From the NCBI RefSeq assembly GCF_020193575.1, contig NZ_JADYVD010000008.1, positions 103,808-167,807 on the forward strand: 64,000 nucleotides of DNA, in the 5' to 3' direction. Below are positions 28,279 through 38,177 of this stretch, in pieces (the first letter of the stretch is position 1; every line of letters begins with the position of its first letter). The translations under genes were made by a program, and so were the position numbers. Source of the DNA: Ensifer sp. IC4062 (GTDB lineage: Bacteria; Pseudomonadota; Alphaproteobacteria; Rhizobiales; Rhizobiaceae). The notes under the pieces were generated by a model. That model did not search any database, was not told the origin of the DNA, and saw only the letters and a program-made list of their open reading frames with translations.

Positions 28279-29388
28279 GTGCGCCTCGCTGACGCGTTCG
28301 ACTTCGGAACTGAACGATATGCGGGCAAAGTCGCCAGGCGGCTGCGCGTCTCCAACCTTGCCTGTTGGAGTTCGGCGCTGTTGTGGCTGTCTTTCGCCGT
28401 CCTGTACTTCCCTGACCCGGAGCTGCGCACTGTCGCGAGCATAGACCTTGTGGCAGGAATCGTCGTCGCCGCAATTCCGGTGCTGCATCGGGTTGGGCCG
28501 CGCGCGGCGGTCATCGCCCTCGCCATGGTGAACCTTCCGGCCACCTTCGTCGTCTGTTTCCTGCTCGGCACCGACACCGGCATGCAGATGTTTTATCTCA
28601 TCTACGGCGCCGGCGCGGTGCTGATCGTAGGGGTCGAGTCGGTCGGACTTCTCGTGACGGTCACGGCGTGTGCCTTGGCGTTGATCATAACATTAGAGAT
28701 GTTCGCTCCCAAGAATGGCGGTCTCCTCAGCGAGGCGGCGATGCTGGGCGGCTTCATTGGCGCCGTCAGCGCGGCGATGATCATTCTCTTCGCCATCGTA
28801 TTTTATGCGGTACGCGAGGCTTCGAAAGCCGAGGTTGTGGCGGAGTTCGAATTCCAACGATCGGAATCGCTGTTGATGAGCATTCTGCCCGCCGCCGTTG
28901 CCGTAAGGCTCAAATCTCGGCCGGACCAGGTGATCGCGGATAGGCATGACGAGGCCTCGATTATGCGCGTTCCGAAAGTCGGGTCCCAGTACCTGATGGC
29001 GTTTGTCGACGCAGAAAAGAATTATTTCGACGGCGCCAAGACCTACAAGGTGACGCTGCCGCCCAACATTCCCGCCGCCGCCTTCTGGTCGTTCACGCTC
29101 TATGACAACCAGACGCGCTCCATGCTCCAGACGCCGCAGCGCTATCCCCGTGCCGGCAGCCAAAACTATCCCTCACCCGCCGCCGAAGCCAGTGCCGATG
29201 GTTCGACGACGATCTGGTTTGCACCCCAGCAGCCCAAGGACGTCCCGCGCGGCAACTGGATCCAGACCATGCCCGGCAAGGGCTGGTTCACGCTCCTGCG
29301 CCTCTACAGCCCGCTCGAGCCCTTCTTCACCAAGGAATGGAGGCCGAGCGAGATCGAACGAGTTGGCGACGTGGCGACCGCTCAATAG
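28279..29388 (+). CDS. Chimera: membrane adenylate cyclase N-terminus fused to DUF1214 C-terminus
   Basis: A 369-residue open frame built of two unrelated parts. Up to about base 28962 it is the six-helix membrane region and linker of a rhizobial adenylate cyclase, ending QVIADRHDEASI just where the catalytic domain should begin. From VGSQYLMAFVDAEKNYFDG to the stop it is the C-terminal half of a DUF1254/DUF1214 protein (FWSFTLYDNQTRSM, RGNWIQTMPGKGWF). The frame is kept across the joint. The GTG start at 28279 has GGGGAG 5 bases upstream. It has no cyclase catalytic residues. It is most likely a recombination product; whether it is made and stable is unknown. Confidence 0.75.
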   Translation: MRLADAFDFGTERYAGKVARRLRVSNLACWSSALLWLSFAVLYFPDPELRTVASIDLVAGIVVAAIPVLHRVGPRAAVIALAMVNLPATFVVCFLLGTDTGMQMFYLIYGAGAVLIVGVESVGLLVTVTACALALIITLEMFAPKNGGLLSEAAMLGGFIGAVSAAMIILFAIVFYAVREASKAEVVAEFEFQRSESLLMSILPAAVAVRLKSRPDQVIADRHDEASIMRVPKVGSQYLMAFVDAEKNYFDGAKTYKVTLPPNIPAAAFWSFTLYDNQTRSMLQTPQRYPRAGSQNYPSPAAEASADGSTTIWFAPQQPKDVPRGNWIQTMPGKGWFTLLRLYSPLEPFFTKEWRPSEIERVGDVATAQ

Positions 29389-30060
29389 CGGAGCCGCGAC
29401 AGCCGGTGGCCAAGGGTGCCATTGACTTCCCGCCAACGCGGTCAGCCTGAGCGCCAGTGTGGTGTCTTTAGCTGAGAGCCCGCCGGGTGGCCTCGGCGTT
29501 GCCTCGCCTGGCATCACGTTGGGTGTGGACCATAGCAATGATAGCAATGTCGCGCCTTCGTTGTCGTTCAACAGGGGCCGATTCTCGGGCTCGGCCTACG
29601 CGAAACTCGCCAGGAGACCCAAAGTCCGCTGTAAGTGGACACTTGCGCCATTGTGTTGTCGACGAGTGACGACTGCATTGGGTCGACCTTGTCCCTACCA
29701 GCCGCCAATCCGAACGTCTTGAAAGTCCGCATTCAAGCCGTTCCATGCCTTCGCGTGGAGGGCTGCTGTCCATCTGTGGACGTATATGGACCCCCGCCCG
29801 ATTGCAACATTCGGCTGGATCAGGATAGATGGTCACAACTGCTGACGTATATCCGGCTTCGTGATGCGGCTGGACAACGTCTTCGCCGCGAGCCTCGATG
29901 GCTTTTCGCCCGCTTCCACCTCAAAGCCCCCATGACATTGGCTAACGCCATGCCGGTCCACAGATCAGGTTGGGGAAGCGACGGGGTGACCGTTTTTCCA
30001 TCTCCTGCCATTTGCTGCAATTGCCGGGTGAGACCTCCTTTGCTTATTCGCGGCTTGGGC
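29389..30060. other. Long intergenic stretch, nothing recognised
   Basis: About 670 bases between the chimera and the IS110 stop. Overlapping frames on both strands lack family features. It includes the left end of the IS110 element, whose exact border I could not set. Confidence 0.4.
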
Positions 30061-31092
30061 TCAGGCCGCCTTCACCGACAGCGCGGGCTCGTAAGCCGTG
30101 TCGCCCGAGAGCATAGCCCACACGATCCGCGCATTCTTGTTGGCAAGCGCAACGGCCGCGACATTGGGGTGCCGCCGTTGCCGCATCTTGCCGAGCCAGA
30201 GGTTTCGTGGGTCCTGCTTGCCGCCAGCCCGGCTTAAAGCGGCGCGAGCGCCATGAATCATCAGTGTACGCAGATAGCGATCGCCGCGTTTGCTGATGCC
30301 GAACAAGCGGGCTCGCCCTCCACTGGATCGCTGCTTCGGCACCAGGCCAAGCCAGGCCGCGAACTGACGGCCGTTCTTGAAGCAGCTTCTATCGCCGACG
30401 GCGGCGATCAAGGCCGTTGCCGTCACAGGGCCGATGCCTTCGATCTTGCCAAGCCGTTGGCACTGCTCACTGGTGCGGAAGATTTCCCTTATCCGCCGGT
30501 CATAGGTTGCAATGCGGGCATCAAGCTCGGCCAACTCCGCCTGCAGTTCCCTCATCAGCGCTTGGACCCTCTCGCTGAGGCCGTCATTGACGCTCCCCAC
30601 GATGAAGGCAAGGCCGCGCCGCAGCTGCGCGATATCACGGGCAATGACAATCCCATGCTCGGACAGAAGACTGCGAATCTGGTTGACGAGCCTGACCCGG
30701 TCGGCGACCAGACGCCGGCGAATGCGATGGACGGCTTGCACCGCCAGCTGATCGGTCGATTTCCGTGGCACAAAGCGCATTGACGGCCGGCCGGCCGCTT
30801 CGCAGATCGCTTCCGCATCGTTCCGGTCGTTCTTGTTCGACTTGACGTATGGCGTCACGAACTGAGGGCTGATCAGCCGCACCTGATGGCCGAGCTCGGT
30901 GAGCACGCGAGCCCAGTAGTGCGCCCCGTTCGAAGCCTCCATGCCGACCAGACACGCCGGCAAATTGGCGAAGAAGCGGGACACCGCATCGCGACGCAGC
31001 CTCTTTCGCACAACGACTTTCCCGTGCTTGTCGACGCCGTGGAGCTCGAAGACATACTTCGCCAAATCCAAACCTATCCGAACGACCTGCAT
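30061..31092 (-). CDS. IS110-family transposase, intact
   Basis: A 343-residue transposase. The DEDD domain starts VRIGLDLAKYVFELHGVD and includes KNDRNDAEAICEA. The C-terminal transposase_20 domain has GKIEGIGPVTATALIAA, FAAWLGLVPKQRSSGG and the Ser-containing region RLFGISKRGDRYLRTL. Start 31092 is fixed by AAGGAGG six bases upstream; the frame is open to 31176. Length and motifs are complete, so this element may be active. IS110 enzymes use a bridge RNA from the element's non-coding end; I did not identify it here. Confidence 0.93.
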   Translation of the reverse strand: MQVVRIGLDLAKYVFELHGVDKHGKVVVRKRLRRDAVSRFFANLPACLVGMEASNGAHYWARVLTELGHQVRLISPQFVTPYVKSNKNDRNDAEAICEAAGRPSMRFVPRKSTDQLAVQAVHRIRRRLVADRVRLVNQIRSLLSEHGIVIARDIAQLRRGLAFIVGSVNDGLSERVQALMRELQAELAELDARIATYDRRIREIFRTSEQCQRLGKIEGIGPVTATALIAAVGDRSCFKNGRQFAAWLGLVPKQRSSGGRARLFGISKRGDRYLRTLMIHGARAALSRAGGKQDPRNLWLGKMRQRRHPNVAAVALANKNARIVWAMLSGDTAYEPALSVKAA

Positions 31093-31202
31093 GATATCCT
31101 CCTTCATCGCAGTTGACGTTCGAGATTCCACCGCGCCGCGAGGGCGGGGTCCATACCATTGCCCCCTAAGACGCAAGCGGTTTTTGTCACCCTTTAAGCC
31201 CT

Positions 31203-31450
31203 TCTCCTGAACCTCGGCTTCGTCGACGTAGGCAAATGGCAGCCGAAAGCGGATTCCATTGCTTACGATCTTGACGGCGCAGACGCCTCAGCGAGCGAGG
31301 TCCTGCTGGACGCCCTAACGCGCTCTACGCCTTCGTGCGTGATGACCAAGTTGTCTATATCGGGAAGACCGCCCGCTCGATCAGGAAGCGGTATGTCGGA
31401 TACTGTCGACCGGGAAAAACACAGGCCACCAACCAGCGCTGCCATCGCAA
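31203..31450 (+). pseudogene. GIY-YIG nuclease family fragment
   Basis: The reading FVDVGKWQPKADSIAYDLDG and EVLLDAL runs in one frame, and ALYAFVRDDQVVYIGKTARS in the next after loss of one base near 31317. The Y..F-x(n)-YIG pattern and GYCRPGKTQATNQR mark a GIY-YIG endonuclease-fold protein. The C-terminal part is missing because sequence switches to a thiolase fragment on the opposite strand. Confidence 0.65.
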
Positions 31451-31452
31451 CA

Positions 31453-31930
31453 TTAAAGCCGCGATTGCCCCGTCTGTGGCATGGAATCGCTGCCGTAGGC
31501 CGCCTGCATGGCGGGGTTGACGAAGCGCCAGCCGATCGCGGGGTCATGGATCTCGGCTTGGCGAGAAAAGGCGCTGTCCGCCTTGGGTATGACGAAGGGT
31601 GCGCGGGACATGCTTTCCACCCCGCCTGCAACCATCAGCTCCGCCTCGCCCGCCGCGATGGCGCGGGCGGCGGTTAGGATGGCGTCCATCCCCGACCCGC
31701 AAAGACGGTTGATCGTCGTCCCGGTCACCCCTACAGGCAGTCCTGCGAGCAGCGCGGACATGCGGGCGACGTTACGGTTATCCTCACCAGCCTGATTGGC
31801 GCAGCCGAAGACAACGTCATCGACCGCGTCCCAGTCGACGGCGCCGTTGCGTGCTATCAGCGCCCGCAGCGGGATCCCGCCGAGATCGTCCGCACGAACG
31901 GATGACAGCCCTCCGCCGAAGCGGCCGATG
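31453..31930 (-). pseudogene. Acetyl-CoA/3-oxoadipyl-CoA thiolase fragment
   Basis: About 155 residues of a thiolase, from PPIGRFGGGLSSVRADDL to AMQAAYGSDSMPQTG. The nucleophilic Cys is present in RLCGSGMDAILTAAR and the following VAGGVESMSRAPFV is diagnostic of PcaF/AtoB-type thiolases. The first dozen residues and the C-terminal 230, including the second Cys and His, are absent. It is joined to a Kup fragment on one side and a GIY-YIG fragment on the other. Confidence 0.8.
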
Positions 31931-31931
31931 G

Positions 31932-32109
31932 GCGGACCACGTCGTTCTATCTCGGCCGGCGCAAGCTGGTCGCAGACCCGCAGTCGGACATGCCGAAATG
32001 GCAAGACAAGCTATTCATCGCGATGGCGGAGTCGGCGATCGATCCAACCGACTACTTCCATCTTCCCGCAAACCGGGTCGTCGAGCTCGGCGAGCAAGTG
32101 ATCGTCTGA
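31932..32109 (+). pseudogene. kup: C-terminal fragment of a Kup potassium transporter
   Basis: The last 58 codons of a Kup/HAK permease: TTSFYLGRRKL, DMPKWQDKLFIAM, DPTDYFHLPANRVVELGEQV, then the stop at 32107. The membrane part is missing. It faces the kdp operon end-to-end, so a complete kup may once have lain beside kdp. Confidence 0.8.
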
Positions 32110-32147
32110 TCCAGACCAGCTTGTCGCCCAGGATCAACCTGGCTGTG

Positions 32148-32840
32148 TCAATCTTCGTCGCCGATAAAGCGGTAGCCAACGCCCGGCTCCGTGCGGATGA
32201 TCCTCGGGTCGGCCGGATCGCGTTCGATCTTGCTGCGGAGTTGTCCTATGAAGACTCTGAGGTAGTGCAAGTCTTCGCCGTGCGCGATACCCCACACCGA
32301 GGTGAGCAGCATCTTGTGCGTGACAACGCGGCCGGCGTGACGCGCCAGCATGACGAGCAGATCGTATTCCTTCGGCGTCAGCCGCAGCGCTTTGCCGTCA
32401 CGGCTCACCAGCCGCTTCACGATATCGATGGTCAATCCGTCGGCAGCAAGGCTTGTTTGGCCGCCCTCCACCTGGATACGATGGCGCAACGCCGTGCGGA
32501 TGCGTGCGGTCAACTCGCCGATGCCGAAAGGCTTCTCGATATAATCGTCAGCACCGAGATCGAGTGCTGCGACCTTTTCACTTTCCCGATCACGCGCCGA
32601 AAGAATGATGATCGGCACATTCGACCAGGCGCGTATATTGGCGACGACGTCTTTGCCGTCCATGTCCGGCAGACCGAGATCAAGGATGATTACATCGGGC
32701 ACGCTCGTCGCAGCGGTCTTCAGCGCCTCGCCGCCGGTCATCGCCTCGGCCACTTCGTATCCGGCAGCCCCGAGGGCAGGACGGAGGAACCGCTGAATTT
32801 GTGGTTCGTCATCGACCACCAGAATGCGTGCACCGTTCAT
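32148..32840 (-). CDS. kdpE: KdpE response regulator
   Basis: A 230-residue OmpR-family regulator. The receiver has DD at 10-11, phospho-acceptor Asp54 in VIILDLGLPDMDG and Lys in IEKPFGIGEL. The winged helix ends PGVGYRFIGDED. The C-terminal half has the KdpE-typical HKMLLTSVWG and YLRVFIGQLRSKIE. It activates the kdp promoter under potassium limitation or osmotic stress when phosphorylated by KdpD. Its start lies 2 bases after the kdpD stop, so both are translated together. Confidence 0.96.
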   Translation of the reverse strand: MNGARILVVDDEPQIQRFLRPALGAAGYEVAEAMTGGEALKTAATSVPDVIILDLGLPDMDGKDVVANIRAWSNVPIIILSARDRESEKVAALDLGADDYIEKPFGIGELTARIRTALRHRIQVEGGQTSLAADGLTIDIVKRLVSRDGKALRLTPKEYDLLVMLARHAGRVVTHKMLLTSVWGIAHGEDLHYLRVFIGQLRSKIERDPADPRIIRTEPGVGYRFIGDED

Positions 32841-32842
32841 CG

Positions 32843-35533
32843 CTATTCCTTCTCCGGTAGCTGATGCTCGGCCGCCGGCAAGCGCATGGAAATGCGCGTG
32901 CCGCGCCGCCGGACTGCAGGGCTTTCGGCCTTGATCTGCCCACCCATCGCCTCAATGAAGCCCTTGGCTATCGCAAGCCCGAGCCCCGTCCCGAGCGAAC
33001 GGCCGTCCGGTTTTCCCTTGCGGAAAAACTTGTCGAAGACGCGTTGGAGGTCGCCCGGCGGGATGCCTTTGCCGAGGTCGGTCACAGCAAGAACGAGCTC
33101 GTCGCCCTCGCGTCGGGCGTAGATGCTGACCGGCTCATCGCCGCCGAAGCGGTTCGCGTTGTCGAGCAGGTTGAAGAGCACCTGGCCGAGCAACACGCTA
33201 TCGCCGCGTATGAACGGCAGATCGGCAGAGATGCTCGTTTCAAAGACGCGGTCGGGGAAATACTTTCGCGCTCGCTCCGCGGCCGAACGAACGACATCGG
33301 CGACATCGACCCAGTCACGCTTGGCATTCACCGTTCCGGCTTCGATGCGAGTCATGTCAAGCAGGTTGGCGACGAAGCGCGTCAGCCTCTCGCTTTCTTC
33401 CTCGATCGATTTCAAGAGATCGTGCCGACTGTCGGCGGGCATTCGGTCGCCGAACTGTAGGAGGCTCGTCACTGCGCCAGTGATTGTCGCCAGCGGCGTT
33501 CTCAGATCGTGCGACATGGAGGAGAGCAGTGCGGCGCGAAACTTGTCCCCCTCGAGCTGCGCAGCCTGATCGAGGCTCTCGCGGGAAAGCCGAGCACGAT
33601 CCACGGCGATCGCGGTCTGGTCAAGGATCGCCGCAAGCGCCCGCTCCTCATTTATCTCCAGCGGCTTGTCCTGCTGCACGAAGCCGCAAACGCCGACGAC
33701 GCCATGCGGGGTCACGAGCGGTCGGAATTGGAACGGGCTGTTGGGCAGCGTACCGGTATCGTTGCCGGCCGGCTCCTTCTTCTCGAAAGCCCAGCGCGCC
33801 GCCATCGTGTCGGTGACGTCGAGCTCGGTGTCGGGCGGCCAGGCCGTTTTCAAGGTGATGTCTCCTCCTTCCGGCAGCAGCAGCACGGCGTTGCGTCTCA
33901 GTGTGGTCTGCATCTGGGTGACAGCCGCCCACAGCACATCCTCGGCATTGGCGGTGGCCGACAGCTTGCGGGAAAAATCATAGAGCGCCTGCGTCGCCGT
34001 TGCCCTGCTCCCTGCCGCCTTCGCCTGTTCACGAACGCGCGAGGCGAGGCCGCCGGCAAGCACCGCGGCCGCCAGGAAAACGAACAGCGCGAAAACCTCG
34101 TGCGGCTCGGCGACCGTGAAGGTCCCGATCGGTTCGATGAAGAAGAAATTATAGGCGAGGACGGAGAACAACGCGGCAGCGAGTGCGGCGGCGTAGCCGG
34201 CATAAATGGCGGAAGCGAGCACCGCGAGCAAATACAGAAGGGAAATATTCTGCAGGATGATAAATTGCTCGATCACGAGCCCGAGAATTGTGGCCGCGCC
34301 GGCGGTGCCGGCGGCGATGGCGAGCGCGCGCCAGGCGGCTTTGCGCGACATCCATTTCCGTTCTCGTTTTGGCCGTGCTTCCGCCTTGTCCTTATCGGTG
34401 ATGAGGTGAATGCCGATCCCCGACGCCCGCGCCGCCAGCGCGTCGGGCAGGGAGCGGCGAAAGAGCCGCAACGGGAAGCGGTGGCGCCGCGTGCCGATGA
34501 CGATCTGCGTCGCATGCTCGCGCCTCGCCAGCTTGAGGATTTCCTCGACGAAATCATTGCCGACGACGCGGCGCGTTTCGGCGCCCAATTGCTCTGCCAG
34601 GTGGAAGGTCTGGTCGAGCTGCCGCATGGCTTCGCGATCGCCCGACTCCTGGTCCGCACGTTCGAGGGAAACGACGATCCAGTCCGCATTCAGCCCCGAA
34701 GCAATCCGGCTTGCCGTCCTTACCACCTTTTCCGACAGCCGATCAGGCCCGATGCAGACGAGAAGCCTTTCGCCGGCCGGCCATGGGCCCTCTATGGCAT
34801 TCTGCTTGAGGTAGTCGACCATCTGGTCGTCCACCCGGTCGGCCGTGCGCCTGAGCGCCAGTTCACGCAAGGCCGTCAGATTGCCGAGCCGGAAGAAGCG
34901 GTCCACCGCCCGCTTGGCACTGTCGGGAACATAGACCTTGCCTTCCTTCAACCGCTCGATCAGTTCAGCCGGCGGCAGATCGACCAGCAGAACGTCGTCG
35001 GCGCGGTTCAGGACGGTGTCGGGGATTCTTTCGCGCACGGGCACGCCGGCGATCTGGGCGACGACATCCGACAGGCTCTCCAGATGCTGAATGTTGAGCG
35101 CCGTCCAGACATCGATCCCGGCATCGACCAGTTCCTCGATGTCCTGGTAGCGCTTCGGATGGCGGCCTTCGCCAAGATTGGTGTGGGCAAGTTCGTCAAC
35201 GACGATGATCCGTGGACGGCGCGTCAATGCCGCGTCGAGGTCGAATTCCTGAAGAGTGCGGCCGCTGTGCATCACTTCGCGGCGCGGCAGGACCTCAAGC
35301 CCTTCGAGCAGCGTAGTGGTTTCGGCGCGCCCATGGGTCTCCACAAGCCCGATGACGATATCGACGCCCTCCTCCTTGAGACGTCGCACGCGCGTCAGCA
35401 TGGCATAGGTCTTACCGACGCCGGGCGCGGCGCCGAGGAATACCGTCAGCTTTCCCCGTCCTCCCTGCTCGGCCAGGGCCAGCAGAGCATCGGGATCCGG
35501 GCGCCTTGGAAGGTCGCGATCATTCTCGGGCAT
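32843..35533 (-). CDS. kdpD: KdpD sensor histidine kinase
   Basis: An 896-residue kinase. The N-terminal KdpD domain has P-loop GAAPGVGKT (34-42) and VDELAHTNLGEGRHPKRYQD. A UspA-like domain follows (about 250-370), then four membrane helices (about 400-495), a GAF-like segment, the HisKA box SSMSHDLRTPLATITGA, N-box LLDNANRFGG, and G2 GTGLGLAIAKG. It senses potassium and ionic strength and controls KdpE. Domain order and length match the family. It starts 18 bases after the kdpC stop. Confidence 0.96.
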   Translation of the reverse strand: MPENDRDLPRRPDPDALLALAEQGGRGKLTVFLGAAPGVGKTYAMLTRVRRLKEEGVDIVIGLVETHGRAETTTLLEGLEVLPRREVMHSGRTLQEFDLDAALTRRPRIIVVDELAHTNLGEGRHPKRYQDIEELVDAGIDVWTALNIQHLESLSDVVAQIAGVPVRERIPDTVLNRADDVLLVDLPPAELIERLKEGKVYVPDSAKRAVDRFFRLGNLTALRELALRRTADRVDDQMVDYLKQNAIEGPWPAGERLLVCIGPDRLSEKVVRTASRIASGLNADWIVVSLERADQESGDREAMRQLDQTFHLAEQLGAETRRVVGNDFVEEILKLARREHATQIVIGTRRHRFPLRLFRRSLPDALAARASGIGIHLITDKDKAEARPKRERKWMSRKAAWRALAIAAGTAGAATILGLVIEQFIILQNISLLYLLAVLASAIYAGYAAALAAALFSVLAYNFFFIEPIGTFTVAEPHEVFALFVFLAAAVLAGGLASRVREQAKAAGSRATATQALYDFSRKLSATANAEDVLWAAVTQMQTTLRRNAVLLLPEGGDITLKTAWPPDTELDVTDTMAARWAFEKKEPAGNDTGTLPNSPFQFRPLVTPHGVVGVCGFVQQDKPLEINEERALAAILDQTAIAVDRARLSRESLDQAAQLEGDKFRAALLSSMSHDLRTPLATITGAVTSLLQFGDRMPADSRHDLLKSIEEESERLTRFVANLLDMTRIEAGTVNAKRDWVDVADVVRSAAERARKYFPDRVFETSISADLPFIRGDSVLLGQVLFNLLDNANRFGGDEPVSIYARREGDELVLAVTDLGKGIPPGDLQRVFDKFFRKGKPDGRSLGTGLGLAIAKGFIEAMGGQIKAESPAVRRRGTRISMRLPAAEHQLPEKE

Positions 35534-35551
35534 GCAGCGTCTCGAATCAGG

Positions 35552-36121
35552 TCAGATCCTCAGGGCATCCAGGGCGAGGTTCAGTTCTAGCACATTGAGG
35601 CGCGGCTCGCCTATGATGCCAAGGAGGCGCCCTTCGGTAGCCTTATCGACGAGGGCGGCGATGTCGGCGTCCGGCAGGCTGCGCGCCTTGGCGACGCGAG
35701 CGATCTGGGCTCTGGCGTATTCGGGAGAGATGTGCGGGTCGAGACCGGAGCCGGATGCCGTGCCGGCATCGGCGGGGATTTCCCCCGCCACCCCTGCGGC
35801 GCGCAATCGTTCGATGTCGGCAGCCACGCGCTCCTTGAGCTTGGCCGAGGTGGTGCCGAGATTGGAGCCGGCGGAGGCGCCGGCATTATAGGGTTCGGGA
35901 CCGGTCGCCGAGGGTCGCGGCCAGAAATACTTCTCCGAGACGAAATTCTGGCCGATCAGATCGGAGCCGACGACGGTACCGTTCTTCAGGGTCAGGCTGC
36001 CATTCGCTTCGGCCGGCATCAGGGCCTGGGCCACGCCGGTGATCACGAGCGGATAGACAAAGCCGGTAATCAGCGTCAGCGCGAGCGTAAGGACAAGTGC
36101 GGGGCGGAGTTGACGAAGCAT
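35552..36121 (-). CDS. kdpC: KdpC subunit of the potassium-transporting ATPase
   Basis: A 189-residue subunit with one N-terminal membrane helix ([20 protein letters not shown]) and a periplasmic domain. Family motifs are [18 protein letters not shown], and the C-terminal [20 protein letters not shown]. KdpC stabilises the KdpFABC complex. Start 36121 (MLRQLRPAL) is chosen because family members begin here; a GTG at 36127 overlapping the kdpB end is possible. It is close-coupled to kdpB. Confidence 0.95.
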   Translation of the reverse strand: MLRQLRPALVLTLALTLITGFVYPLVITGVAQALMPAEANGSLTLKNGTVVGSDLIGQNFVSEKYFWPRPSATGPEPYNAGASAGSNLGTTSAKLKERVAADIERLRAAGVAGEIPADAGTASGSGLDPHISPEYARAQIARVAKARSLPDADIAALVDKATEGRLLGIIGEPRLNVLELNLALDALRI

Positions 36122-36123
36122 GA

Positions 36124-38166
36124 TCACACCAGATTGAGCGTAGAGACGAGGAGGTCGATTACTTTGATCCCGGCGAAGGGCAGCAGGATGCCGCCGAGGC
36201 CGTAGACCAGGAGATTGCGGCGCAACAGGGCGGCCGCACCGACGGGTCGGTACGTGACACCTTTCAGCGCCAGCGGAATGAGCGCGACGATGATCAGAGC
36301 GTTGAAAATGACGGCCGATAGGATCGCCGACTGCGGCGAGGCGAGGCCCATGAGGTTGAGCGCGCTAAGGGCCGGATAGGTCGTCACGAACAGTGCCGGA
36401 ATGATGGCGAAATATTTCGCCACATCGTTGGCGATCGAAAAGGTGGTAAGAGAGCCGCGCGTCATCAGCAATTGCTTGCCGATCTCGACGATCTCGATGA
36501 GCTTGGTCGGGCTCGAATCGAGATCCACCATGTTGGCGGCCTCGCGCGCGGCCTGCGTACCGGTTTGCATGGCAACACCTACATCCGCCTGCGCGAGTGC
36601 CGGCGCGTCATTGGTGCCGTCGCCGCACATGGCGATGAGCCGGCCGCCTTTCTGCTCCTTGCGGATATAGGCGAGCTTGTCCTCGGGCGTCGCTTCGGCG
36701 AGGAAATCGTCGACGCCGGCCTCGGAGGCGATCGCCGCGGTGGTGATCGGATTGTCGCCGGTCACCATGACAGTACGGATACCCATCGCCCTGAGTGCTG
36801 CGAAGCGCTCCTTGATGCCGGGCTTGACGATGTCCTTGAGGTGGATGACGCCAAGCAGCCTGTTGCCGTCTGCCACTGCCAGCGGCGTGCCGCCGGTGCG
36901 GGCGACCTTGTCTACGGCCTGACGGAACTCGGCCGGAACCTTGTCATCCGGGAGCCCGGTGAACTTCAGAACCGAGTCCACCGCACCCTTGCGCAGCCGG
37001 CGGCCGGCGTGGTCGACGCCGGAAAGGCGGGTTTCCGCCGCAAAGGGAATAATCGCATCCATCTCGGCATCAGGCGCGCGGCGCTCGAACTCACCGGTCG
37101 CGAGCGCGACGATCGAGCGGCCTTCCGGCGTCTCGTCGGCGAGGCTGGCAAGCAGCGCTGCGTCGGCGAGCTCCGTTTCCGTGACGCCGGGCACCGGCAG
37201 GAAGTCGCTTGCCATGCGGTTGCCAAAGGTAATCGTGCCGGTCTTGTCGAGGAGCAGGGTATCGACGTCGCCGGCCGCCTCCACGGCGCGACCCGAGGTC
37301 GCGATGACGTTGAAGCGCACCAGCCGGTCCATGCCGGCGATGCCTATCGCCGAAAGCAGCCCGCCGATCGTCGTCGGGATCAAAGTCACGACAAGCGCCG
37401 AAAGTACCGTCACCGAAAGGATGGTCGCGGAATAGCCGGCGAGGCCCCAGAGTGTCACGACCGCAATCACGAAGATCAGTGTCAGGCCGGACAGCAGGAT
37501 CGACAGGGCGATTTCGTTCGGCGTCTTCTGCCGCTGCGCGCCTTCGATCAGCGCGATCATGCGATCGACGAAGGTGGAACCGGGCGCGGTGGTGATGCGG
37601 ACCTTGATCCAGTCGGAAATCACCTGGGTGCCGCCGGTGACGGCGGAGCGGTCGCCGCCCGCTTCGCGGATCACCGGCGCCGATTCGCCGGTGATCGCGC
37701 TCTCGTTGACGGAGGCGACGCCTTCGATAACCTCGCCGTCGCCCGGGATCAGATCGCCCGCCTCGACGAGCACGAGATCGCCGACCTTCAGCATGGTCGC
37801 CGGCATTTCCTCGGTCTCCCGGCCTTCGGGCGAGAGGAGCTTGCGTGCGGTGAGCTCCGACTTGGCGCGGCGGAGGAAGTCGGCCTGCGCCTTGCCGCGC
37901 CCCTCGGCGACGGCTTCGGCGAAGGTAGCGAAGAGCACGGTGAACCACAGCCATGCGGCAATCTGGCCGGAAAAGAGCGGGCTGCCGCCTCCGGCAAGGA
38001 GATCGCGGATGAAGAAGGCGGTGACCAGCGCCGCCACGACTTCGGTGACGAAGATCACCGGATTGCGGACGAGCTGGCGCGGGTCGAGCTTGAGGAAGGA
38101 GGCTTGCGCTGCCGGCAGGATGATCGCCGGGTCGAAGAGGCGCGGCGCGGCTGGTTTCTCGAACAT
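36124..38166 (-). CDS. kdpB: KdpB P-type ATPase catalytic subunit
   Basis: A 680-residue P-type ATPase. TGES at 159-162 is the actuator loop; Asp307 in DKTGT is the phosphorylated residue; [12 protein letters not shown] and [14 protein letters not shown] with [20 protein letters not shown] form the P domain. It hydrolyses ATP to drive potassium import through KdpA. The sequence is full length and intact. It follows kdpA by 11 bases. Confidence 0.97.
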   Translation of the reverse strand: MFEKPAAPRLFDPAIILPAAQASFLKLDPRQLVRNPVIFVTEVVAALVTAFFIRDLLAGGGSPLFSGQIAAWLWFTVLFATFAEAVAEGRGKAQADFLRRAKSELTARKLLSPEGRETEEMPATMLKVGDLVLVEAGDLIPGDGEVIEGVASVNESAITGESAPVIREAGGDRSAVTGGTQVISDWIKVRITTAPGSTFVDRMIALIEGAQRQKTPNEIALSILLSGLTLIFVIAVVTLWGLAGYSATILSVTVLSALVVTLIPTTIGGLLSAIGIAGMDRLVRFNVIATSGRAVEAAGDVDTLLLDKTGTITFGNRMASDFLPVPGVTETELADAALLASLADETPEGRSIVALATGEFERRAPDAEMDAIIPFAAETRLSGVDHAGRRLRKGAVDSVLKFTGLPDDKVPAEFRQAVDKVARTGGTPLAVADGNRLLGVIHLKDIVKPGIKERFAALRAMGIRTVMVTGDNPITTAAIASEAGVDDFLAEATPEDKLAYIRKEQKGGRLIAMCGDGTNDAPALAQADVGVAMQTGTQAAREAANMVDLDSSPTKLIEIVEIGKQLLMTRGSLTTFSIANDVAKYFAIIPALFVTTYPALSALNLMGLASPQSAILSAVIFNALIIVALIPLALKGVTYRPVGAAALLRRNLLVYGLGGILLPFAGIKVIDLLVSTLNLV

Positions 38167-38177
38167 GCTGGTTTCCT

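Noticed and set aside
33509..35590. Long plus-strand frame of 693 codons opposite kdpD
   Set aside because: Antisense shadow; KdpD has all its domains on the minus strand.
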